A stretch of DNA of 13,718 bases from assembly GCA_018065375.1 (NCBI GenBank), contig JAGHTJ010000136.1:1-13718 (forward strand), in the 5' to 3' direction. This stretch comes from Candidatus Equinaster intestinalis (GTDB lineage Bacteria > Bacillota_A > Clostridia > Oscillospirales > Acutalibacteraceae). Of this stretch, positions 8,494 to 13,718 are shown piece by piece. The notes under the pieces are model-generated. The model worked only from the letters and a program-made list of their open reading frames with translations. It did no database searches and was not told the DNA's origin. Made by a program: the position numbers and the translations under genes. Numbering within the stretch: the stretch's first letter is position 1; each line of letters opens with the position of its first letter.

Positions 8494-8766
8494 TGATTTA
8501 CGCCTCCTTAAATAGTTGGCGGGCGAAACTTACACCTTTCCGTGTGTTTCTTCACGGTCCATTATAAAACCGGATAACTGGGGTTACAGTAAAATCCGGG
8601 TACAGCAGGTTGCCCTGCCGCGCGGTACATTCGGCTCGCAAGATGCCGATGCCGCAGGCTTCAAGTTTCTTTTCGCCCGGTTTAAAATCGGACATACTCC
8701 GTGGAAATTCCCCGACTCGAGGTCGGCCACCTCCCACATCATCGCATATCTATACGCATAGCGTAC
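8494..8766 (-). promoter_or_regulatory. Structured S10-operon mRNA leader (candidate autoregulatory element)
   Basis: About 270 nt between the predicted start of transcription and rpsJ, rich in complementary segments. Read on the minus strand, CGGGCGA and AACTT (within 8663-8679) can pair with all 12 bases AAGTTTCGCCCG (8520-8531), closing a multi-branched domain with one asymmetric bulge. Inside lie a hairpin at 8614-8658, a GCAGG-GCAA-CCTGC hairpin (8605-8618), a CCGGAT/ATCCGG stem (8570-8599) and CCGTG/CACGG (8540-8557). Outside, on the 5' side, CCGAC/GTCGG capped by GTGG/CCAC spans 8701-8730. In E. coli the S10 leader is the L4 target; whether this differently built leader binds L4 or another protein is unknown. 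Two direct copies of CGCATA (8743-8748, 8755-8760) lie near the leader's 5' end. Confidence 0.7.
8565..8599 (-). terminator. Possible attenuator stem in the S10 leader
   Basis: CCGGAT (read from 8599) pairs with ATCCGG, with an inner ACTG/CAGT stem and a 6-nt loop. The 3' side is followed by TTTTATAAT. The U-run of four is short, so this would be at best a weak or conditional terminator. Its place inside the enclosed leader domain makes attenuation plausible but unproven. Confidence 0.3.
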
Positions 8767-8772
8767 TCAAGT

Positions 8773-8801
8773 ATATTAACACAAACTAAAGGAAAATGCA
8801 A
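8773..8801 (-). promoter_or_regulatory. Main S10-operon promoter (sigma-70/A type)
   Basis: On the minus strand TTGCAT (8801-8796) is followed by a 17-nt spacer and TAATAT (8778-8773). The spacer ends TGT, giving an extended -10 TGn. Transcription would start at about 8766-8767. Spacing is ideal and both boxes are close to consensus. Confidence 0.75.
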
Positions 8802-8836
8802 TACTTTTTTTAAAAAATTTTTTATTTTTTTATTTT
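8802..8836 (-). promoter_or_regulatory. A/T-tract UP-like element upstream of the S10 promoter
   Basis: Directly upstream of the -35 box lie successive A and T tracts with only one C and one G (8804 and 8836 in plus-strand terms). This is the position and composition of UP elements that raise activity of rRNA and r-protein promoters through the RNA polymerase alpha subunit. Confidence 0.5.
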
Positions 8837-8892
8837 GAGTGTAAACCGTTGAAATTACGGATTTTTTGTGTTATTATGTCATCGTGGTTTAC

Positions 8893-8937
8893 TATAATAT
8901 TATTTAATATAAATATTTATTGCTTTTACATTATAAT
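8893..8937 (+). promoter_or_regulatory. Candidate promoter elements for the beta-helix cluster
   Basis: Two perfect TATAAT hexamers lie at 8893-8898 and 8932-8937 in a very AT-rich stretch before the first cluster gene. Neither has a good -35 box at 16-18 nt (the nearest TTGTGT, 8866-8871, is 21 nt from the first). The true start is undecided, and regulation by an activator is possible. Confidence 0.35.
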
Positions 8938-8958
8938 ACACAAGCGAGGGTTTTCAAA

Positions 8959-10461
8959 ATGCAGAAAAATTCAGACAGTTATATTAAAGGGCTTCCCTTT
9001 TCGGTTCCCGAAAAACTAATCAGCGAAAAGGATTACCGTGAAAAGATGGATTCCTTTGCCGCTATGCCGCCCTACAGCGATGCGGAAGACGATTTTCTTT
9101 CAGCCCTTGATGAATTTACGGCGCAGGCCAAGGATATGATTTATTACCACTCTGCTCCCGCCGTTTTTTCGGGCACCGCCTATTACGTTTCGAATGACGG
9201 TGACGACAATGCTGACGGTACATCTCCCGAAACTGCATGGAAAACCTATAAAAACCCAAATGAGATGGCCTTTAAAGAGGGCGATGCCGTGCTTTTCCGC
9301 AGAGGCGATGTTTTCCGCGGTATGCTCTGCGCCAAGAACGGTGTTACATATTCCGCATACGGAAGCGGTCCCAAGCCCAAGCTTATGGCGGCTTATGACG
9401 GTCTTACCGTTTCAAAATGGATTAAAACCGAAAAGGAAAATGTATGGGTTCTCGAAGAGCCCTTTACCGATAAGGATATAGGTTCTATTGAGTTTAACTG
9501 CGGGCAGACCTATGCCAAAAAGAAATTAAAGCCCGAAGATTTAAAGCAAAATCTCGATTTCTTTTATTGCACCGATTTTTCCTGGGCAAGACCCGAAGGC
9601 ACTGAAGTAAACACCGATAACCGCCTTTATATGTATTTTGATAAGGGCAACCCCGCCGATTATTTTGACGACATCGAAATAAATATGTGTTCGAGAATCA
9701 TTACCTCAGATACCGGAAGTAAAAACATAACCTACTATAACCTTGAGCTTCTCTACGGAACAAGCCCTATATGGACCTACGACAGTGAAAACATCGTGAT
9801 TTCCTACTGTGTATGCGGCTGGTCGGGCGGAATTTTATGGAGAAAGGCCATGGAGGGCAGAAACACACGCTACGGCGGAGGGGTTTGCACCTGGCACGGC
9901 TGTAACAACATAAGCTTTGACCACTGCTATATTTACGAGCAGTTTGATTCTGGCGTTACCCCGCAGTATCACTGGCGAGACGAAACCTCGGCAATTTACA
10001 ACGATTATAAATGCACCGATTGTATTTTCGAGGGTTGCGAATGGACATTCGAGTATTTCAACACTCAAACCAATAAGAAGGACAACTGCTTTAACCGCGT
10101 AATTTTCAGCTACAATCTCTGCCGAAAGGGCGGCGAGGGCTACGGCGATAAAACAGAGGAAAGCGCATACGTAAAATCGTGGGGACACGAAAACGTTTGC
10201 TACGACTGTGAAATTTCCCACAATGTTTTTGACCGTGCGGCGGCGATAAGTCTTGAGGTTATAGCCCACGCGCCCGAAAAACGCGGAAAAATCGTAAGCT
10301 ACGAGCATCTTCCGAAAATGCACCACAACACATATATCGAACCCTACGGCAAGCAGTTTGCAAACATTAACGGTGTTTTCTATAAGTTCAATGAATCTTC
10401 CCGGATTGCCCTTCAGACATTCGGGGTTGACACCGAATCGGTATACCTTTTCATAAGATAA
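8959..10461 (+). CDS. Right-handed beta-helix family protein, no export signal (paralogue 1)
   Basis: Protein of 500 aa. The ATG at 8959 is preferred: a GAGGG lies 8 nt upstream, while the in-frame TTG at 8920 has no ribosome binding site. Residues 1-65 are mostly helical. YYVSNDGDDNADGTSPE and AWKT (75-96) form the segment seen near the start of many secreted parallel beta-helix proteins. Residues 250-430 carry the repeated strand-turn rungs rich in Cys, Asn, Tyr and Trp: ISYCVCGW, DHCYIYEQFDSGVTPQ (321-336), CTDCIFEGCEW, FSYNLC and CEISHNVFDR. No signal peptide, lipobox or membrane helix is visible, which is odd for the fold. Members of the fold include polysaccharide lyases and hydrolases; substrate and activity here are unknown. 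It is the first gene of a three-gene cluster divergent from the S10 operon. Confidence 0.85.
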   Translation: MQKNSDSYIKGLPFSVPEKLISEKDYREKMDSFAAMPPYSDAEDDFLSALDEFTAQAKDMIYYHSAPAVFSGTAYYVSNDGDDNADGTSPETAWKTYKNPNEMAFKEGDAVLFRRGDVFRGMLCAKNGVTYSAYGSGPKPKLMAAYDGLTVSKWIKTEKENVWVLEEPFTDKDIGSIEFNCGQTYAKKKLKPEDLKQNLDFFYCTDFSWARPEGTEVNTDNRLYMYFDKGNPADYFDDIEINMCSRIITSDTGSKNITYYNLELLYGTSPIWTYDSENIVISYCVCGWSGGILWRKAMEGRNTRYGGGVCTWHGCNNISFDHCYIYEQFDSGVTPQYHWRDETSAIYNDYKCTDCIFEGCEWTFEYFNTQTNKKDNCFNRVIFSYNLCRKGGEGYGDKTEESAYVKSWGHENVCYDCEISHNVFDRAAAISLEVIAHAPEKRGKIVSYEHLPKMHHNTYIEPYGKQFANINGVFYKFNESSRIALQTFGVDTESVYLFIR

Positions 10462-10473
10462 AGGAGTTAAATT

Positions 10474-11301
10474 ATGAAAAAATTATTTTCGATTATAGCG
10501 CTTTTAATCTGTATCTCTATGATAATGTGCTCCTGCAAGCTTAATTTCGGCTCAAGCACGATAACCACGAGCAAAAATGCCGATCAAACACAGGAGGAAA
10601 CGGACGAGGAAACTGAGGAGGAAACTGAGGAGGAAAACACCGATAACGGCGGCAAAAAAACCTCCTCAAACAAAAGCGGCAGTAAATCATCAGGCGGCTC
10701 AAAGGAAAGCGGAAATTCGGGCGAAAGTACCTCCCCTGCCAAGCCCGTACCCGGCGGACCGGGTTCAAAATGTGCCGTAATAGCGGGCGGCTCCTCGCTT
10801 CGCAACCGCGGAACATTTACCCCTCCCTCAAGCCTTATGACCACCGAGCAGTATCACAAAGAGCTCGAAAACTTACTGAAAGGCGCAACAAGCTTTACGA
10901 ATGCCTCCTCCGACTATATGGATAAGCTCGATAAGCTTGATGTAAAGCTTCAGGAACAGATAGTTTTCAATACCGATGATGTTAAAAAATGCTCCGGCAC
11001 ACATTATTACGTTTCAAGCGCCGGAGACGATAAAAATGACGGAAAATCTCCCGAAAAAGCCTGGAAAACCATCGCAAAGGTAAACAATACTCCGATGAAA
11101 AAGGGCGACCTTGTAACATTCAGACGCGGCGATTCCTTCCGCGGAATAGTTGCCGTAAAGTCGGGTGTTACCTACGCCGCATACGGAACCGGCTACAAGC
11201 CGCAAATTCTCGGTGCGTTTGACGGCAAGAAGTGGAAATGGGTTAAAACCGACAAGGAAAATGTCTGGAAGCTCGACCATAAGTTCACCACAAGCGATTA
11301 A
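10474..11301 (+). CDS. Lipoprotein beta-helix paralogue 2, N-terminal part ending at an in-frame TAA
   Basis: Reads 275 aa from ATG 10474, which lies 7 nt after AAGGAG; that site overlaps the stop of the preceding gene. Residues 1-21 are a signal peptide with K2-K3, a hydrophobic core and a probable lipobox (M-C-S-C21), so the product is likely membrane-anchored and surface exposed. Residues 38-98 form a low-complexity linker: acidic EETE repeats, then Ser/Gly/Lys and Pro/Gly. From GSSLRNR (106-112) on it matches paralogue 3, including the helical LDKLDVKLQEQI part and YYVSSAGDDKNDGKSPE with AWKT (178-198). The frame stops at TAA 11299-11301, before the beta-helix body, and continues open in the same frame. 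As it stands, the product would be a lipoprotein lacking its main domain. Confidence 0.8.
   Translation: MKKLFSIIALLICISMIMCSCKLNFGSSTITTSKNADQTQEETDEETEEETEEENTDNGGKKTSSNKSGSKSSGGSKESGNSGESTSPAKPVPGGPGSKCAVIAGGSSLRNRGTFTPPSSLMTTEQYHKELENLLKGATSFTNASSDYMDKLDKLDVKLQEQIVFNTDDVKKCSGTHYYVSSAGDDKNDGKSPEKAWKTIAKVNNTPMKKGDLVTFRRGDSFRGIVAVKSGVTYAAYGTGYKPQILGAFDGKKWKWVKTDKENVWKLDHKFTTSD
10594..10636 (+). repeat. 12-bp tandem repeat in the lipoprotein linker
   Basis: GAGGAAACTGAG occurs as two exact units (10606-10617, 10618-10629), flanked by a variant unit (10594-10605) and a partial one. The period is a multiple of three, so copy changes would only lengthen or shorten the acidic EETE linker. Confidence 0.8.
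11299..11301 (+). other. In-frame TAA interrupting paralogue 2
   Basis: TAA lies between ...FTTSD and ADFPNNDSSKLIKDL. The flanks align without a gap to paralogue 3 (FSVEDI, then KDYGFGADPKIIVDL); paralogue 1 has FTDKDI. Both relatives carry Ile (ATA) at the stop position. TAA is used as a normal stop elsewhere in the window, so code reassignment is unlikely. Confidence 0.9.
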
Positions 11302-12369
11302 GCGGATTTCCCGAATAACGACAGCTCAAAACTCATAAAAGATTTGGCAATTTCGGCGCTCGTAAAGCCGGACGGCTCGGAAAAAGCAGGCGCAAGATGC
11401 ACCTCGATAAAAAGTCTTAAATCAAACGGTTCGTTCTGCTACTGCGGTCCGATTTATAAAGGCACCAATGATGCCAACCAAAAAGCAGACGGCTCATTCT
11501 ATCTCTACTGCGATGCCGGAAATCCGAATGACGTTTACACAAATATCGAAATCGGCGTAAATCTTTCGGTTTTCAATGAAAATAATCTTTACATTGAAGA
11601 CGTACATTTGAACAACCTTGAAATTCTCTACGGCAGAGGACCTTTCTGGCCGGGTGACTGCAAAAATATCTCGGTTACCTACTGTATTGCCGGCTGGCAG
11701 GGCGGATTTGATGACGGCACGCAGGGTGTTCCCTACGGTGGCGGCGGCGGTGTTTGGGGCACCTGTAACAACTTCCTTTGGGACCACTGCTACATCTTCC
11801 AGCAATGGGATTCGGGTGTTTCACCGCAGTATAAGGGCGGCGGAGATGCCGTTACCTACAAGGATTTTGTAACTACAAACTGTCTCTTTAAGGGTTGCAA
11901 ATGGACCCTCGAATATTGGCTTTCTCAACAGAAAATTACGGACGATATAATCGACCACCTTGTTTTCGATTACAACATTTGCAGAGACGGCGGCAACGGC
12001 TTTAACAATTATCGCCGTTCGGAAAGTGCATACGTTCAAACCTGGGGCTACGAAAGCACCTGCTACAATTCTTCAATTTCCCACAATGTTTTTGACAGAC
12101 CCTATGCCATGACCTACGAAATCGGCGGTTTCGAGCAGAAATCAAGCGGCGGCACGATAACATATAAATTCTCCATCGACCGTATGCCGAAAATGGAGGG
12201 CAATATACATTTGCAAAAATCGGGCAAGAGTTTTGCCTATGTTCACAAGGGCTGTGAATACAAAAATGCTTCCCACGACCTGCAATATTCTTATACAAAA
12301 GAAGATTTACAAAAGTTTATAAATGACGGATTTGAAAAGAATTCACTTTTCTTATTCGCGTCAAAATAA
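11302..12369 (+). pseudogene. Beta-helix body of paralogue 2, downstream of the in-frame stop
   Basis: 355 sense codons in the same frame as the lipoprotein part, ending TAA 12367-12369. With the upstream part the whole gene would be 10474-12369, 631 codon positions. It contains LNNLEILYGRGPFWPGDC, VTYCIAGWQGG, a PYGGGGGVWG turn, WDHCYIFQQWDSGVSPQY, NCLFKGCKWTLEYW, FDYNICRDGG and SISHNVFDRP, all matching paralogue 3 closely. No frameshift or second stop has accumulated. The only plausible internal start is TTG at 11344 with no ribosome binding site, so independent translation is unlikely. Options are a recent nonsense mutation, stop readthrough, or a sequencing error. Confidence 0.75.
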
Positions 12370-12382
12370 AGGAGCGCATATT

Positions 12383-13718
12383 ATGGAAAACAAATTTGGG
12401 GCGGAAAACGCCGCACAACTGCCCGGCGGCAGAGCAAACACAAGCAATCTTGTGCCCTGCGGCTCGAGTCTGCGCAATCGCTCGGAATTTAAAATTCCGG
12501 ACGGTGTTATTACCACGCAGGAATATCAAGCCGAATTTTTAAGACTTCTCGGCGGTGCAGAAAATCTTACCGATGCTTCCGATGAGTTTTTGGCGGACAT
12601 TGATAAGCTCGATTTAAAGCTTCAGGACCAGATTCTCTACAACACCGAGGATATTACCGAATGCTCCGGCACAAGATACTATCTTTCTGAAGAAGGTGAT
12701 GACGGTGCTGACGGTAAAACTCCCGAAACCGCCTGGAAAACCATAAAGAAATTAAACGAAACTCCGCTGAATGAGGGCGACCTTATTTCTTTCCGCAGAA
12801 GCGATAAATTCAGAGGCATAGTTCTTGCCCGCTCGGGTATCACCTATTCGGCTTACGGCAAGGGCTACAAGCCGCAGATTCTGGCATCCCTTGACGCAAA
12901 GCAGTGGAATTGGGTAAAAACCGAAACCGAAAATGTTTGGCGGCTCGACCATAAGTTCTCGGTTGAAGATATAAAGGATTACGGCTTCGGTGCCGACCCC
13001 AAAATAATAGTTGATTTATCCATAGCGGTAATCGTTACGCCGGACGGCAGAGAAACCTACGGCATAAGAAAATACTGGCTGAATGACCTCACCTCAAATT
13101 ATGCTTTTTGTTTCTGCGGCCCCGTATACAATGCAAAGGGCAAAAATCTTGACGGTGATAAACAGCGTGACGATTTTATCTATATGTATTTTGATAAGGG
13201 CAATCCCAACGATGCTTTCAGCGAAATTGAGATAGGTCTCAATTTCTCGGTATTCAAAAGAACCGATGCGTATGTTCACGATATACATATAAACAACCTT
13301 GAACTGCTCTACGGCAGAGGCCCATTCTGGCCGGGTGACTGCAAAAACATCTTCGTTACCTACTGCATTGCCGGCTGGCAGGGCGGATATGATGACGGAA
13401 GTCAAGGCGTTCCCTACGGCGGAGGCGGCGGAGTTTGGGGCAGCTGTGACAACTTTGTTTGGGACCACTGCTACATCTTCCAGCAATGGGATTCGGGCGT
13501 TTCGCCGCAGTTTTTAGGTCGCTCGGACCCGGTTGTAATTTACAAGGATTTTATTACAACAAACTGTCTTTTCAAGGGTTGCAAATGGACTCTCGAATAT
13601 TGGCTCCAGCAAAAGAAAAACAATCAGGGCAGAATTGTTGATATGAAATTTGAATTCAATCTCTGCCGTGAAGGCGGCTACGGCTTCAATGATTACAACC
13701 GTCACGAAAGCGCTTATG
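12383..13718 (+). CDS. Right-handed beta-helix family protein (paralogue 3), cut by window end
   Basis: Open frame from ATG 12383 (8 nt after AAGGAG, which overlaps the paralogue 2 stop) to the window end: 445 aa plus one base, no stop. By alignment with paralogue 2 about 110-120 residues are missing. The N-terminus MENKFGAENAAQLPGG has no signal peptide or lipobox, although the following CGSSLRNR (residues 26-33) aligns with the lipoprotein. Then come the helical TDASDEFLADIDKLDLKLQD region (63-82) and the YYLSEEGDDGADGKTPE segment with AWKT (99-120). The beta-helix body follows: VTYCIAGWQGG (325-335), DHCYIFQQWDSGVSPQ (361-376), NCLFKGCKW and FEFNLCREGG. Over a 74-residue stretch it differs from paralogue 2 at only 8 positions. 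Function unknown; possibly carbohydrate-related by fold. Confidence 0.85.
   Translation, partial: MENKFGAENAAQLPGGRANTSNLVPCGSSLRNRSEFKIPDGVITTQEYQAEFLRLLGGAENLTDASDEFLADIDKLDLKLQDQILYNTEDITECSGTRYYLSEEGDDGADGKTPETAWKTIKKLNETPLNEGDLISFRRSDKFRGIVLARSGITYSAYGKGYKPQILASLDAKQWNWVKTETENVWRLDHKFSVEDIKDYGFGADPKIIVDLSIAVIVTPDGRETYGIRKYWLNDLTSNYAFCFCGPVYNAKGKNLDGDKQRDDFIYMYFDKGNPNDAFSEIEIGLNFSVFKRTDAYVHDIHINNLELLYGRGPFWPGDCKNIFVTYCIAGWQGGYDDGSQGVPYGGGGGVWGSCDNFVWDHCYIFQQWDSGVSPQFLGRSDPVVIYKDFITTNCLFKGCKWTLEYWLQQKKNNQGRIVDMKFEFNLCREGGYGFNDYNRHESAY

Noticed and set aside
8530..8562. 10-residue leader peptide (MDREETHGKV) ahead of rpsJ
   Set aside because: No Shine-Dalgarno sequence before the ATG and no run of regulatory codons; it overlaps the closing stem of the leader.
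8552..8737. 61-codon minus-strand open frame in the S10 leader starting with GTG
   Set aside because: No convincing ribosome binding site, no recognisable protein, and it coincides with the hairpin-rich leader, so the open frame is probably chance.
8846..8867. CCGT/ACGG stem followed by six T on the plus strand
   Set aside because: Stem of only 4 bp and no gene upstream on that strand to terminate; more likely chance in an AT-rich spacer.
8920..8958. TTG start extending beta-helix paralogue 1 by 13 residues
   Set aside because: No ribosome binding site before it, and it overlaps a candidate -10 box.
9835..10326. 163-aa hydrophobic antisense open frame within paralogue 1
   Set aside because: Shadow of the conserved coding frame; no ribosome binding site and no family recognised.
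8959..13718. The three repeats as a mobile element or CRISPR-like array
   Set aside because: The repetition comes from full-length paralogous genes; no transposase, terminal inverted repeats, short regular repeats or spacers are present.

Overview
The left 8.5 kb holds most of a bacterial S10-spc ribosomal protein operon, read on the minus strand. The right 4.8 kb holds a divergent cluster of three paralogous right-handed beta-helix proteins on the plus strand. The organism looks like a Firmicute of the clostridial type, plausibly a gut-associated Oscillospirales-like lineage. The evidence is strong AAGGAGG ribosome binding sites on nearly every gene, a zinc-binding (four-Cys) S14, an L24 ending in a Cys-rich ribbon, and S10-spc gene order of the Gram-positive type. 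The lineage below class level is inference.

From 8493 down to 4, in transcription order, come rpsJ, rplC, rplD, rplW, rplB, rpsS, rplV, rpsC, rplP, rpmC, rpsQ, rplN, rplX, rplE, rpsN, rpsH, rplF, rplR and rpsE: 19 genes, all intact, mostly 10-25 nt apart or overlapping by one base. They build the peptidyl transferase surroundings, exit tunnel, 5S rRNA region and much of the 30S head. Transcription appears to start near 8766 from a near-consensus promoter (TTGCAT, 17 nt, TAATAT) backed by an A/T-tract UP-like element. A leader of about 270 nt precedes rpsJ. It can fold into several hairpins enclosed by a long-range 12-base pairing (8663-8679 with 8520-8531), so it is a candidate autoregulatory r-protein leader.

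From 8959 rightward three tightly spaced genes (gaps of 12 and 13 nt, with AAGGAG ribosome binding sites overlapping the upstream stop codons) encode related proteins. Each has a helical N-terminal region, a YYVS...GDD...DG.(S/T)PE.AWKT segment, and a Cys- and aromatic-rich beta-helix body with a conserved DHCYI....DSGV.PQ block. The first has no export signal. The second carries a lipoprotein signal peptide and a low-complexity linker, but is interrupted by one in-frame TAA at 11299 with the remaining frame fully intact. The third again lacks a signal and runs off the window. Their substrate cannot be read from sequence; surface or carbohydrate action is only a family-level guess. No tRNA, rRNA, insertion sequence, integrase or CRISPR array was seen.
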